Shown: piece by piece, positions 8,255-17,383 of the stretch
How the letters are laid out: each line of letters opens with the position of its first letter
Numbering within the stretch: the first letter of the stretch is position 1
Origin: Flavobacterium aquidurense
Lineage (GTDB): Bacteria; Bacteroidota; Bacteroidia; Flavobacteriales; Flavobacteriaceae
NCBI GenBank assembly: GCA_900107365.1
Contig: FNPS01000009.1
Span: 62,001 to 126,000, forward strand
Reading direction: 5' to 3'
DNA length: 64,000 nt
The notes under the pieces: generated by a model
What the model saw: only the letters and a program-made list of their open reading frames with translations
The model's database searches: none
What the model was told of the DNA's origin: nothing
Made by a program: the position numbers and the translations under genes

Positions 8255-8860
8255 ATGAAAAATATTATTTTGTTGGTTTGTTTAATTTGCTCAAAAATAA
8301 TCTTGGGGCAATCCTGTTTATACAAAAATTTATCTAAAGAATTTAATTTTGAAATAAGAGTTAGAAAAATAACAATTCCTAAAGAAGAAATTGATAGTAA
8401 TGCTGTGAAAATTATAGTCTATAACAAAATATCAAATAAGAAACAGGAATTTAATTTTGGGTCAAATTTCCTTTTTGAAAAAACATTTATTGATTGCAAA
8501 ACAGTAAGATCTTATTCAACTGGAATTAATGAAAACGCAGAAATTATTGATAATGAATTTGGAGATTTAATAATTGCAGATTTTAATTTTGATGGCAAAG
8601 AAGATTTTGCAGTTAAAAACGATTCTGGAGGGAATGGAGGTCCAACGTATAATTTTTACATTCAGGGCAAAAATAAAGACTTCACATTAGATAATTTTTT
8701 ATCTACAGAAATGAAGTTTTTTCCATCAAAATTTATTACAAAAAGCAAACAATTAGTTACGTACGTTCATGCAAATGCCTATCAATTATCTGAAAATATA
8801 TTTGAATATAATGAAAAATTTAAAAAATGGAAATATAAAAAGTTCAGATTAATACCCTAG
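8255..8860 (+). CDS. Secreted protein with XAC2610/FG-GAP-like C-terminus
   Basis: 201 aa. The signal peptide ends near ILGQS (about residues 17-19). The conserved core DFNFDGKEDFAVKNDSGGNG (about residues 110-128) has the Asp/Asn pattern of an FG-GAP/EF-hand-like calcium loop and matches the XAC2610-related family of secreted proteins, whose function is not established. Its stop codon TAG lies inside family D repeat copy 3, so the repeat abuts the gene end directly. It is stand-alone and low in GC. Confidence 0.75.
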   Translation: MKNIILLVCLICSKIILGQSCLYKNLSKEFNFEIRVRKITIPKEEIDSNAVKIIVYNKISNKKQEFNFGSNFLFEKTFIDCKTVRSYSTGINENAEIIDNEFGDLIIADFNFDGKEDFAVKNDSGGNGGPTYNFYIQGKNKDFTLDNFLSTEMKFFPSKFITKSKQLVTYVHANAYQLSENIFEYNEKFKKWKYKKFRLIP

Positions 8861-8887
8861 CGCTAGCGTCCCGCTCATGCACGCAAA
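8858..8887 (-). repeat. Family D repeat, copy 3
   Basis: TAGCGCTAGCGTCCCGCTCA then TGCACGCAAA. It has the same orientation as copy 2 (6404-6432) with a few changes. It overlaps the stop codon of the preceding gene. Confidence 0.75.
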
Positions 8888-8947
8888 GTATTGGCACCAA
8901 TCTAAATAAAAAGTCCACTTATAATTTTTTTATGATATTTTTATCCC

Positions 8948-9622
8948 ATGAAAAAAATCACAATTCTAGTTTTCCTTATATTTATTTCGTGCAACAATCC
9001 AAGAAAAGACAAAAAAGTGAATGTCGAAAAGAAAATTTCAAAAGAAAAAGTCATTGAAAATATAGCTGTTTTGAGGAAGTGTGGTTTCTATGAGGAATTT
9101 CAAAACCTGACAGATACTGAAGTGTATAATAAACTTCATTCAAACAGAATAAAAGAATATTCAGAAATGTTTAAAAAGCCATACGATCCCGGCATGAACA
9201 TAGATGAATTTGACTTGGGATGTCTTGATAAACACAAAATGCTTTACATGGATTTGGAGTCTGATGTTTGCGCACAGAATAAAGTTTATAGAGACGTAAT
9301 TAATATGTTTTCTGTAATATCAAAAGGCACATTCAATCCTGAAAATATTGAAGAAAAATGGCAAAGCGAATCTGGCCCCATTACAATTCAATTTAAATCT
9401 AATAATGAAATTATAAAATTTGAACCTGAATATTCTGATGATTGGTTAGACGGTAAAATATTTGATATCTGTATAAATCAAATTAAAATAAAAAATATTC
9501 GAATCGTAGAATGCCTTGGAGAAAGTAAATATGGATATGGTCAATGTGTTTCTTTTATGAGATTAACAGAATCTGAGCAAAAAATATTAGAAAAAGAATA
9601 TCATTATAAATTCAGAAATTAA
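8948..9622 (+). CDS. Hypothetical lipoprotein
   Basis: 224 aa. MKKITILVFLIFISC is a lipoprotein signal peptide with Cys15. A basic spacer (NNPRKDKKVNVEKK) precedes a helical region (about 28-100) and a C-terminal region of beta strands with several further cysteines (CGFYEE, FDLGCLDKHK, DVCAQN, DICINQ, VECLGE, YGQCVS) that may form disulphides in the periplasm. I recognise no family. The next gene is convergent, with a bidirectional terminator between them. Confidence 0.75.
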   Translation: MKKITILVFLIFISCNNPRKDKKVNVEKKISKEKVIENIAVLRKCGFYEEFQNLTDTEVYNKLHSNRIKEYSEMFKKPYDPGMNIDEFDLGCLDKHKMLYMDLESDVCAQNKVYRDVINMFSVISKGTFNPENIEEKWQSESGPITIQFKSNNEIIKFEPEYSDDWLDGKIFDICINQIKIKNIRIVECLGESKYGYGQCVSFMRLTESEQKILEKEYHYKFRN

Positions 9623-9690
9623 ATTCCGCACGCAAACAAAAAAAGAATAATTCTGTATGGCAATGTAATTATCAGCAATTAAACTGAAAA

Positions 9691-9730
9691 TTAAAAAAAA
9701 TGCAAGACCAAAATTGATCTTGCATTTTTT
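9691..9730. terminator. Bidirectional terminator
   Basis: AAAAAATGCAAGA (9695-9707) pairs with TCTTGCATTTTTT (9718-9730). The A- and T-runs on the two arms serve both convergent neighbours. Confidence 0.9.
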
Positions 9731-9749
9731 GTAACATAAAAACTTCTTC

Positions 9750-10298
9750 TTAAACTGTCTGACGCTCGTGTTTTCCTTCTTTAATTTCTTCTACCATTTT
9801 TTTATTAAAAGCGGGCAAATCATTCGGGTTTCGGCTGGTTACTAGTCCATTGTCTACGACTACTTCTGAGTCTTCCCATTGTGCTCCGGCATTTATTAAA
9901 TCGTTTTTAACAGAGAAGAACGAAGTCACTTTTCTACCTTCTAAAACAGCAGCATCAACCAGAATTTGAGGGCCATGACAAATAGCCGCTACTGGTTTTT
10001 TACTTTCAAAAAAGGAACGTACAAAATTTACTGCAGCCTCTTCTCTTCTCAATGAATCAGGGTTTAAAACTCCACCCGGAAGAACCAACGCATCGTAATC
10101 TGCTTCATTTGCCTGATCTAATACTACGTCAACATTATATTCCTTACTCCAATTACCGTCTTTCCAGGCTTTGATAGTTCCTGATTTCAAACTGATGATA
10201 TCTGCGTTCCAACCTTGCTCTTCGAGATAGGCTTTAGGCGATGCTAATTCTGATTCTTCAAAACCGTTTGTTGCTAATATGGCTATATTCTTTTTCAT
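9750..10298 (-). CDS. DJ-1/PfpI family type 1 glutamine amidotransferase-like protein
   Basis: 182 aa, cytosolic. It has a class I glutamine amidotransferase-like fold: MKKNIAILATNGFEESELAS at the N-terminus with the conserved Glu of the family. The nucleophile elbow is AAICHGPQILVDA, with Cys and following His at about residues 104-105, as in PfpI, YhbO and general stress protein 18. LVTSRNPNDLPAF near the C-terminus is also typical. Relatives are reported as proteases, chaperones or deglycases acting in stress. It is monocistronic and ends in a shared terminator. The family is certain and the exact activity is open. Confidence 0.93.
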   Translation of the reverse strand: MKKNIAILATNGFEESELASPKAYLEEQGWNADIISLKSGTIKAWKDGNWSKEYNVDVVLDQANEADYDALVLPGGVLNPDSLRREEAAVNFVRSFFESKKPVAAICHGPQILVDAAVLEGRKVTSFFSVKNDLINAGAQWEDSEVVVDNGLVTSRNPNDLPAFNKKMVEEIKEGKHERQTV

Positions 10299-10676
10299 AA
10301 TTTTAAATATTTAAAACGTTATTAATTTGATTTACCTAAAATTAGTCATTTCAGACAGCCAGCGAAAACAGAGTCTGTTAAACCTTTCTTTAATAAAAGT
10401 TAATTAATTGAATTACAGATTTTTATTAAAAATAAAATTGAAATTATATAAAATTGATGTAATTTTAGTTTCCTATTTTATAGAATGAAAGTTAAGAAAT
10501 GAATGTTGTTATGAAAAGCTTCCAATGCTTTGTGACTGTTGCCTCTAAATAATCATATTGAATGTGTATTAAATAAAATAGGCAGAGAATATCATTAAAT
10601 GTAATTCTTAAAAAGTCTTTAGCCATTTTACGCAACCTTTTGTAAAAAAATTCATCTATGTAATTAAACAGCTGTT
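10299..10676. other. Divergent intergenic region, nothing assigned
   Basis: AT-rich spacer between divergent genes. I see no repeat of the window's families, no clear TAnnTTTG promoter and no plausible small gene. Confidence 0.6.
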
Positions 10677-11489
10677 ATGAGAAAAATTACATTACTTATC
10701 CTGATAGGATTTATGATTAATGCCTGCAGTTCTGATGACAATAAGAACAATAGCTCAGAATATCGTGAGTATATTACCAAGAAATCTAATATCACAGCTA
10801 TTAATTTTATGCCAGAGGAAATATTTCCTGGTACAGACGTCTCAAAACCGTCTGTTTTAAAATTAAAACTAATTACAGAAGAGGAATTTCCCTGCATCAA
10901 TTATAGTATAAGCACTACTCAGTTTACAAAAGGAAACGAACTAGTCGTACGATTCGACAAAATAACAGAACCCGGTGGCTGTTTTACTGCAATTGGGCCA
11001 GCAATTTCCTATATCGACTTACCAGAAAACACAGACAAGATTACATTTATAAACGGAGACAAAATTGATCAGTATTCCATAAACATCAATGCTCAAAAAA
11101 TATCGATTACACCCATTGAAAAGCACTTCACAACTTCATTATACAACAAAACTTTTAGAATTCCGACGAATTCATTTGCCTACCTTTGCGGAACAAATAA
11201 AAATAATACGCAAATTTATACTGATTTTTATGCGTTGATAAAGCAAAACCCGGATTTTTCAGAATTTACGTTCGAGGGCGAAGGAAGAATTCCATATCCC
11301 ATAACAACGACCGGGAATTGGGTCAATCATCCTACTCGATTTTTTAAATATAAGGATGCTCAGGAATTTAACAAACTCGCAACTCTTTTAAACAATTATT
11401 CTACTAAAAATATTGAAAAAAATTCTGGTGTCAGTCTTTCCATTTACAGCTGGAACAATATCAAATTCCGCAGTTGGATGGAAAATTAA
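10677..11489 (+). CDS. Hypothetical lipoprotein
   Basis: 270 aa. MRKITLLILIGFMINACSSD gives a lipobox with Cys17, followed by an Asp/Asn/Ser linker typical of Bacteroidota surface or periplasmic lipoproteins. The body is predicted beta-rich, with paired cysteines (EFPCINYS, GGCFTAIG, AYLCGTNK). I recognise no family. It is transcribed convergently toward the DUF1080 gene. The 172-bp gap holds a family E repeat fragment and no convincing terminator. Confidence 0.75.
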   Translation: MRKITLLILIGFMINACSSDDNKNNSSEYREYITKKSNITAINFMPEEIFPGTDVSKPSVLKLKLITEEEFPCINYSISTTQFTKGNELVVRFDKITEPGGCFTAIGPAISYIDLPENTDKITFINGDKIDQYSININAQKISITPIEKHFTTSLYNKTFRIPTNSFAYLCGTNKNNTQIYTDFYALIKQNPDFSEFTFEGEGRIPYPITTTGNWVNHPTRFFKYKDAQEFNKLATLLNNYSTKNIEKNSGVSLSIYSWNNIKFRSWMEN

Positions 11490-11661
11490 AGATACAGACC
11501 GCAGATGTAAAATATCAGCGTGAAATTGATTACTAGCTTTGCATATCCGGCAATTGCAGGTTTTCTTATTATTTAATTCGCCAGCTTTAAAGAAAAAAAC
11601 GCTGCGAATCTCTGTGCCTTCTATGTGAAACTCTGTGAAATTATAAACTTTAAACAAAAAA

Positions 11662-12636
11662 TTATTTAGCTGGTGTAATGATAATATTACGATATTCTAC
11701 CGGACCATGATCACCCTGAAGAAATATGGGTCCGGGTTCGGCTTCGTTACTGTCTATCGCTCCGCCAGTGATTCCGGGAATATACTGATTGCTTATTACA
11801 GTTTTACCATTAGCCACAAGCGTTACCATTTTACCAATCAGGGTAATATCATAACTATTCCACTCGCCGGCTTCTTTGGCAACCATTTCATTTGGAACCA
11901 GAAGTCCATAAATGGCACCCATTTGATCCAACGCGGGTTCCAATCCTTTACCATCGGTTACCTGCACTTCGTAACGACCACGAAGATACACGCCGCTATT
12001 ACTGCCTTTTGGAATTCGAAATTCTATATGAAGTTTAAAATCATTAAATTTTTCGTTGGTAAAAAGGTTTACACCCGATTTTGGACTTCGTAAAATACCC
12101 TTTTCTACAACCCATTGACTGGTTCCTTCTGCATGCCAATCTTTGACTGAATTGTCCTTGATAAGATGAATGGGTTTGCCCCAAACTGGCACAGCAGTTC
12201 GCCGAAGTGTTGGCGCACGAACACCTGTCCAATTTTGCGTTTTACCATCCACAGTCTGTAGGGTTCCGGATATTTTTTCACCTTCAATTTTACCTTCTAC
12301 GCGAAGATCATTGCTTCCCTGCTCCCATTGATGCGGTATTGCAAAACTAAACTTTCCATCTTTCAAATGGATTTCAGATATTGGGCGGGCACTGCCTACT
12401 ACACACATAAATTGTCCTACAAGCGTTGTTCGACCCGAGCGCCTGATTTCTAACCATGCTGGTGCCGGTTTTCCGCCGACATCAATTGTTATATCCCAGC
12501 TGCCTTTTAGAGTATCTTTTTCAACTGCATAAAGATTATTGCTGATTATTGCTAGAAAAAAAGTTAATAATAAACTCATTATGATATTCTTGCGAGAGAA
12601 ATTCGTAACTGATTTGGTTGTGGTTTTCTGGTTCAT
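11662..12636 (-). CDS. DUF1080 (3-keto-disaccharide hydrolase type) secreted protein
   Basis: 324 aa. A signal peptide follows a charged extension; hydrophobic IIMSLLLTFFLAIISNNLYA ends at about residue 38. An alternative start is the Met at about residue 20. Residues 43-145 form a small lipocalin-like beta domain (GSWDITIDVGGKPAPAWLEI). Residues about 150-322 form the DUF1080 concanavalin-like domain (VKDWHAEGTSQWVVEKGILR, GSNSGVYLRGRYEVQV, PGPIFLQGDHGPVEYRNI). DUF1080 proteins are linked to hydrolysis of 3-keto-glycosides, or to glycan binding, in the periplasm. No 3-keto-forming dehydrogenase is adjacent, so the substrate is unknown. Confidence 0.9.
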   Translation of the reverse strand: MNQKTTTKSVTNFSRKNIIMSLLLTFFLAIISNNLYAVEKDTLKGSWDITIDVGGKPAPAWLEIRRSGRTTLVGQFMCVVGSARPISEIHLKDGKFSFAIPHQWEQGSNDLRVEGKIEGEKISGTLQTVDGKTQNWTGVRAPTLRRTAVPVWGKPIHLIKDNSVKDWHAEGTSQWVVEKGILRSPKSGVNLFTNEKFNDFKLHIEFRIPKGSNSGVYLRGRYEVQVTDGKGLEPALDQMGAIYGLLVPNEMVAKEAGEWNSYDITLIGKMVTLVANGKTVISNQYIPGITGGAIDSNEAEPGPIFLQGDHGPVEYRNIIITPAK

Positions 12637-12824
12637 AAAGTTTTTTTTGGAAATTAAAGTTAGTCAATTTACGATAAATATTGATTCGCGAGAACAAGCG
12701 ATTGAGCTGATTCTATTTATTAAGTTTAATAAACCTTCCCAAATTTACAGGAGACTAAGATTTAACCAATAGGTAATTATAAGCTTTACGACTTTGCGAG
12801 ATCAACTCATAAGCCTTAAGACAA

Positions 12825-12870
12825 AAAACTCAGCGAATCTCTGTGTCACCTTCGCGTAACTCTGTGAAAT
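12825..12870. repeat. Family E low-complexity repeat
   Basis: Wording such as CAGCGAATCTCTGTG and AACTCTGTGAAAT recurs at 11590-11645 and, in other forms, at 3720-3905, 14255-14300 and 31828-31875. Confidence 0.6.
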
Positions 12871-12925
12871 AACCTCATTTAGCAACCTTTAAAATCGCTT
12901 TTAAAAAAAAAACTTTAAAAAAATT

Positions 12926-12957
12926 TGCGAAACCGAATAGTTGCATGTATATTTGCA
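12926..12957 (+). promoter_or_regulatory. Promoter of the ArsR-SRPBCC-VOC operon
   Basis: TTTG (12926-12929), 20-nt spacer, TATATTTG (12950-12957). This is a complete match to the flavobacterial consensus, 32 nt before the ATG at 12990. Confidence 0.75.
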
Positions 12958-12962
12958 ACTGA
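12941..12962. promoter_or_regulatory. Palindromic operator over the ArsR -7 box
   Basis: AGTTGCA and TGCAACT are perfect 7-bp arms separated by 8 nt that contain part of the -7 box. The position suits autorepression by the ArsR protein encoded just downstream. Confidence 0.65.
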
Positions 12963-12989
12963 TTGGCTTCATAATTAAATTTGAATACT

Positions 12990-13310
12990 ATGAGAAGAGA
13001 CATTTTTCAGGCAATAGCTGATCCGACAAGAAGGTCTATTCTAACCTTGATTGCGCTACAGGCAATGACACCCAATGCCATTGCGGAGAACTTTAATACG
13101 ACACGCCAATCTGTTTCTAAACATCTCCGTATTCTTACGGAATGTGATTTAGTAAAACAGGAACAGCGAGGCAGAGAAATTTACTATTCACTTGAAATTG
13201 AAAAGATGAAAGAGATTGATAAATGGATTAAACAATTCAGAGAAATTTGGGAAACCAAGTTTAATCAGCTTGACGAACTATTAGTAACACTAAAAAACCA
13301 GAAAAAATGA
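12990..13310 (+). CDS. ArsR-family winged-helix transcriptional regulator
   Basis: 106 aa from the ATG at 12990; a TTG nine bases upstream is less likely. MRRDIFQAIADPTRRSILTL is the classic N-terminus of the ArsR subgroup that travels with SRPBCC proteins. The HTH covers about residues 30-58 (ITPN-like AIAENFNTTRQSVSKHLRIL), with a wing at EQRGREIYYSLE. There are no Cys pairs of the metal-binding type, so it probably does not sense metals directly. Its stop overlaps the next start (ATGA), which indicates translational coupling. The palindrome at 12941-12962 is the likely autoregulatory site. Confidence 0.93.
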   Translation: MRRDIFQAIADPTRRSILTLIALQAMTPNAIAENFNTTRQSVSKHLRILTECDLVKQEQRGREIYYSLEIEKMKEIDKWIKQFREIWETKFNQLDELLVTLKNQKK

Positions 13311-13807
13311 AAAACGATTTGCTATTTGATTTTACCGTTGATAAACCAACCAAAACGGTATACATAATAAGAGAATTTGCAGCAGAATTGCCGCTAGTGT
13401 GGGATGCTTTTACAAAAGCTGAACTTTTGGATCAATGGGTTGCACCAAAACCGTGGTCTGCCAGAACAAAATACATGAATTTTGAAGTTGGCGGAAGACG
13501 ATTGTATGCTATGGTAAGTCCGGAAGGACATGAACGCTGGGCTGTACAGGAATTTACTTCGATAACTCCGAAAACTAATTTTAAAATGTATAATGCTTTT
13601 TCAGACGAGAATGAAAACCGTGAATTACCCGGTTCTGATTGGAATTACAATTTCAGCGAAGAAAACGGCATCACAAAAGTGAATATTAGTATTTTTAATG
13701 AATCTCTTGAACGTTTAGAGAAAATGATTGAAATGGGCTTTTCAGAAGGCTTTAAAATGTCTATTGATAACTTAGACAAATTATTAGAAACTTTATCTAA
13801 AAAATAG
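13307..13807 (+). CDS. SRPBCC (AHSA1/START-like) domain protein
   Basis: 166 aa, cytosolic. It has the START/Aha1-like fold with VYIIREFAAELPLVWDAFTK then WVAPKPWSARTKYMNFEVGG at the N-terminal third and a long C-terminal helix (EGFKMSIDNLDKLLETL). Members bind hydrophobic ligands, and the ArsR partner may respond to the same compound. Overlaps arsR by 4 bp and is followed after 5 bp by the VOC gene, so one transcript is expected. Confidence 0.92.
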   Translation: MKNDLLFDFTVDKPTKTVYIIREFAAELPLVWDAFTKAELLDQWVAPKPWSARTKYMNFEVGGRRLYAMVSPEGHERWAVQEFTSITPKTNFKMYNAFSDENENRELPGSDWNYNFSEENGITKVNISIFNESLERLEKMIEMGFSEGFKMSIDNLDKLLETLSKK

Positions 13808-13812
13808 AGATC

Positions 13813-14250
13813 ATGGCAGCTATTAATCCTTACATACATTTCAACGGAAATGCCGAAGAAGTCTTTACGTTTTACAAATCGGTTTTTGGTGGCGAGTTTA
13901 CAACGATTAAGCGTTATAAAGACATCTCGAGTGAACAATATCCAATACCGGAAAATGAGCTTAATAAAATCATGCACATTGCATTGCCTATAAGTCAAGG
14001 CAGCACTTTAATGGCAAGCGATGTTATGCAAATCATGGGGAAAGTTACAGAAAACGATAACAGGAATAGAATTTTCATCACTGCAGAAAGCCAGGCAGAA
14101 GCCGATAAACTTTTTATTGGACTTTCGGCTGGTGGTAAAATCGAAATGCCGATAAGTTTTGGTCCTTGGGGTAATTACTTTGGAATGTTTACAGATAAAT
14201 TTGGTGTGCAATGGATGGTGGATTTTGATTCGAATGCTGAAAAGGGATAA
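13813..14250 (+). CDS. VOC (PhnB/glyoxalase-like) family protein
   Basis: 145 aa. It starts AAINPYIHFNGNAEEVFTFY, the standard opening of the PhnB-like vicinal oxygen chelate group, and ends with FGVQWMVDFD. Two beta-alpha-beta-beta-beta modules are likely. A true metal centre is uncertain, since PhnB-like proteins often lack complete ligands. Third gene of the ArsR operon. Substrate unknown. Confidence 0.9.
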   Translation: MAAINPYIHFNGNAEEVFTFYKSVFGGEFTTIKRYKDISSEQYPIPENELNKIMHIALPISQGSTLMASDVMQIMGKVTENDNRNRIFITAESQAEADKLFIGLSAGGKIEMPISFGPWGNYFGMFTDKFGVQWMVDFDSNAEKG

Positions 14251-14340
14251 GAAAATTTCACAGAGTTACACAAAGAAGACACGGAGATTCGCTAAGTCAG
14301 TCCCGAGGCTTCAGGAGCAAAGTTTTTATTCACATTTTAA

Positions 14341-14418
14341 TCATAGTCCACGGTTTTAAACGTGGGATACTCTTATAGAAATGGATTTCTTCCCAACGGT
14401 TGAAACCGTGGGCTATGT
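14341..14418. repeat. Imperfect palindrome between convergent genes
   Basis: CATAGTCCACGGTTTTAAAC (14341 on) is answered by GGTTGAAACCGTGGGCTATG (ending 14418), giving a stem of about 24 bp with a 30-nt loop. It is preceded at 14255-14310 by family E wording. It may act as a terminator hairpin for both sides but has no T-run. Confidence 0.65.
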
Positions 14419-14520
14419 TTTATTTACTCGCAAAGAAATTAAAAAAAACTTATTTTTCTAAGATTTAGCTTTTTCGCCAAACCACTAATTTCCTTATATC
14501 ATTTATATGGTGGGAAAAAA

Positions 14521-15942
14521 TTACAAGAAATCTTTCAATACCGGATACACTTTTTTAAACTTAGTAAAAGCAGCTTCATAAACACTTTTATGAGCTATAT
14601 TAGGATAAAAAGTTTTTCCGGTTTTGTTTTCGTACGTGATATTCTGCCCTATCGATTTCATACCTATGAGGACAGCGCCCCACGCAGAACCTTCAATAGT
14701 CTGGGAGGTTTCTAATTCCATCTGAAAAATATCGGCCACCATTTGGAGCCAAAGTTCACTTTTTCCAAATCCACCGCTGGTCATCACTTTGGTTTGTTTT
14801 CTTTTTTCCGAATCCGGAAGCAAAATTTCAGTAATCTGAAAAAGTCCAAATAAAATACCTTCTAAAGTCGCTCTTACTAAATGAGACTGAGTATGGGTAA
14901 TCTGCATTCCTAAAAGTGATCCTTGTGCCGCTGCATCCCAAATTGGTGCTCTTTCGCCTAGTAAATACGGCACAAAAAGCAATCCTTCAGAACCAGCCGG
15001 AATTTTTTCTGCTTCTTCAAAAAGACTTTCAAAAGACTGATCGGTTTTCAATAAAGTTTCTCTTAGCCATTGCAAAACAATCGCGCCGTTATTAACAGCT
15101 CCTAAAACTAGATATTGATCCTCCATCAAATGGTAACATTGTGTACGCATTTGTTCGTCCAGATACGGTTTATCGATGGGTAATCGCACTGCTCCGCTGG
15201 TACCAATGGTTAGAGCAATACAACCTTTATTCATGGCTCCCGTTCCCAGATTGGCCAAAGCACCATCGCCACCTCCAATTACGTACAGAAAATCATCTGC
15301 AACGCCTTTGCTTTGATGTGTTACCTCACAAACTGTAGATAATTGGCCCGATTTCAGGTCTAAAAACTCCAAAATTTCTGGATCCCATTGTAAAGTATGG
15401 ATATTCAATAGTCCAGTTCCGGAAGCCATTGAAGTATCTGTATAATATTCATTGGTGAGATGATGCCACACATATTCTTTAATACTGATAAATTTATACG
15501 TTTGAGAAAAAATATCGGAATCAAATTCTTTAAACCATGCAATTTTGGTCATGGGTGAAAAAGGGTGAATTGGGATTCCTGTTTTTTGATAAAAATGGTT
15601 TCCCTTTTCAGAATCCTTAAGTTTTTCGGCAATGGAATTGGCTCTATTATCAGCCCATAAAATAGCATCTGTTAAAGGTCTACCAGTTTCATCAATGGCA
15701 ATAATACTTTGCATGGCTGAACTGAAACTAATAAACTCCGGCTGAATTCCTTTTGTAATTTCCGCAATACAATCAATAACGGTCTGTAAAATCTCTTGTG
15801 GATTTTGCACACTCCAGTCCGGTTTTGGATGATACATCGGATAGGCATTCGAAACCTGTCTGATTACATTTCCGTGTATATCAAAACAAATGGCTTTTGT
15901 GGCCGTGGTTCCAATGTCGATTCCTATATAAAATGATTCCAT
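14521..15942 (-). CDS. gntK: Gluconokinase (FGGY carbohydrate kinase family)
   Basis: 473 aa from the ATG at 15940-15942 (MESFYIGIDIGTTATKAICF); a Met six codons upstream (15960) is possible and would overlap the permease gene. It phosphorylates a sugar or sugar acid with ATP in the cytosol. It has the N-terminal ATPase motif IGIDIGTTATK, a central WADNRAN, the second-domain motif CIALTIGTSGAVR (about residue 245) and VMTSGGFGKSELWLQM near the C-terminus. At about 475 aa it fits FGGY kinases, not the short GntK type. The adjacent GntP permease makes gluconate the best substrate guess. Xylulose or another polyol cannot be excluded by sequence alone. Confidence 0.87.
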   Translation of the reverse strand: MESFYIGIDIGTTATKAICFDIHGNVIRQVSNAYPMYHPKPDWSVQNPQEILQTVIDCIAEITKGIQPEFISFSSAMQSIIAIDETGRPLTDAILWADNRANSIAEKLKDSEKGNHFYQKTGIPIHPFSPMTKIAWFKEFDSDIFSQTYKFISIKEYVWHHLTNEYYTDTSMASGTGLLNIHTLQWDPEILEFLDLKSGQLSTVCEVTHQSKGVADDFLYVIGGGDGALANLGTGAMNKGCIALTIGTSGAVRLPIDKPYLDEQMRTQCYHLMEDQYLVLGAVNNGAIVLQWLRETLLKTDQSFESLFEEAEKIPAGSEGLLFVPYLLGERAPIWDAAAQGSLLGMQITHTQSHLVRATLEGILFGLFQITEILLPDSEKRKQTKVMTSGGFGKSELWLQMVADIFQMELETSQTIEGSAWGAVLIGMKSIGQNITYENKTGKTFYPNIAHKSVYEAAFTKFKKVYPVLKDFL

Positions 15943-15947
15943 TTTTT

Positions 15948-17267
15948 TTATTTGATCCATATATTCAATACCAATACGCCTATTAATCCCATTACTCCTA
16001 TTATGGTTTCCATAACCGTCCAGGTTTTAAAAGTATCTGAAACGCTAATGCCAAAATATTCCTTGAACATCCAAAATCCGGTATCGTTTACATGCGAACA
16101 CATTAAACTTCCTGCACCAATAGACAATACCATTAATTCCGGACTTACACCAGAGGCGATTACCACAGGCTGTACAATTCCTGCTGCCGTTAATCCTGCA
16201 ACTGTCGCAGATCCCAATGCAATTCGGATTATAGTCGCAATCAGCCAGCCTAACAACAAAGGAGAAAGTGATGATTTTTCGAAAAATGTACTTATATCGG
16301 TTCCCATTCCGCTGTCTATCAATACTTGTTTAAAAGCACCACCGGCAGCAATGATTAAAATGATCATCGTAGCCGAACTCATAGCAGTACCTGATTTATC
16401 CATAATATCCTGCATTTTTCTTCCACGGAAAATTCCCAGGGAGTAAACTGCAAAAAGCACCGCAAGTAGCATTGAAGTGGTTGGATTTCCTATAAAAAGC
16501 AAAAGAGCGCGCAAATCACTTCCTTCAGGTAATAGCAATTCGCTGAAAGTAGCGGTCGCCATCAAAAAAACCGGAACTAAAGCCGTTAAAATACTAATTT
16601 GAAAAGAGGGCATTTCGTCTTCTGTAAAAGTTTTGCTTTCGAATAAGCCTTTCGGGGGAAATGCCTGGATTTTTTTTATGAATTCAGGAAAAACAATTCC
16701 GGCAACAAAAAGCGCAGGAAGTGCAACTAAAAGTCCGTAAAGCAATGTTTTTCCGATGTTTGCTTTGAAGATAACCGCAATTGCCGTTGGTCCGGGATGA
16801 GGAGGCAGAAAACCATGTGTTATTGAAAGCGCCGAAGCCATTGCGATACCCAAATAAATCATAGGCTGTTTGGTACTTTTAGCCACGGCAAAAACCATTG
16901 GAATCAAAATGATAAAGCCAGCATTGTAGAACATCGAAATTCCGACAGAGAAACCTGTGATTACCATTGCCCATTTGATATGCTTTACTCCAAATGACCG
17001 AATCATTACCGAACTTATTCGCTGGGCGGCACCACTGTCTGAAAGCAAATTCCCTAAAACAACACCGAATGCAATAATTAAAATTAGAGACCCCAAGGTA
17101 CTCCCAATACCTTGCTGAATAGAATTAATTAAATTGGGAAAAGGCATTTCTTTTGCAATTCCCACAAAAAAAGCGGCAATAATTAAGGCAATAAAGGCAT
17201 TGAGTTTTACACCCGAAATGAGAATCAATAACAACAAAATACTGGCAATCAGAATCAGTAGAGACAT
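15948..17267 (-). CDS. gntP: GntP-family gluconate:proton symporter
   Basis: 439 aa, about 12 to 14 membrane helices. GntP hallmarks include GSTLGSLILIIAFGVVLGNL, ITHGFLPPHPGPTAIAVI (about residue 155) and GSLMCSHVNDTGFWMFKEYF near the C-terminus. Takes up gluconate or a related hydroxy acid across the inner membrane. The kinase gene follows within 6 bp, so the two form an operon for uptake and phosphorylation. The 116-bp upstream gap shows no consensus promoter that I can identify. Confidence 0.93.
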   Translation of the reverse strand: MSLLILIASILLLLILISGVKLNAFIALIIAAFFVGIAKEMPFPNLINSIQQGIGSTLGSLILIIAFGVVLGNLLSDSGAAQRISSVMIRSFGVKHIKWAMVITGFSVGISMFYNAGFIILIPMVFAVAKSTKQPMIYLGIAMASALSITHGFLPPHPGPTAIAVIFKANIGKTLLYGLLVALPALFVAGIVFPEFIKKIQAFPPKGLFESKTFTEDEMPSFQISILTALVPVFLMATATFSELLLPEGSDLRALLLFIGNPTTSMLLAVLFAVYSLGIFRGRKMQDIMDKSGTAMSSATMIILIIAAGGAFKQVLIDSGMGTDISTFFEKSSLSPLLLGWLIATIIRIALGSATVAGLTAAGIVQPVVIASGVSPELMVLSIGAGSLMCSHVNDTGFWMFKEYFGISVSDTFKTWTVMETIIGVMGLIGVLVLNIWIK

Positions 17268-17383
17268 GTATCGGATGTAATAAGTGGTTAATTAAGTAGT
17301 TGTTTAGTAAAAATATTACTTTCTATACTTTTAATTGTGCCAATTCTAATTTAAAATGTGAAATAAAATTGAGAATCAGATTA

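Noticed and set aside
10500..10560. Short ORF in the divergent gap
   Set aside because: Only 13 codons, with no coding features.
15952..16446. 164-aa plus-strand ORF
   Set aside because: Antisense shadow of the GntP permease.
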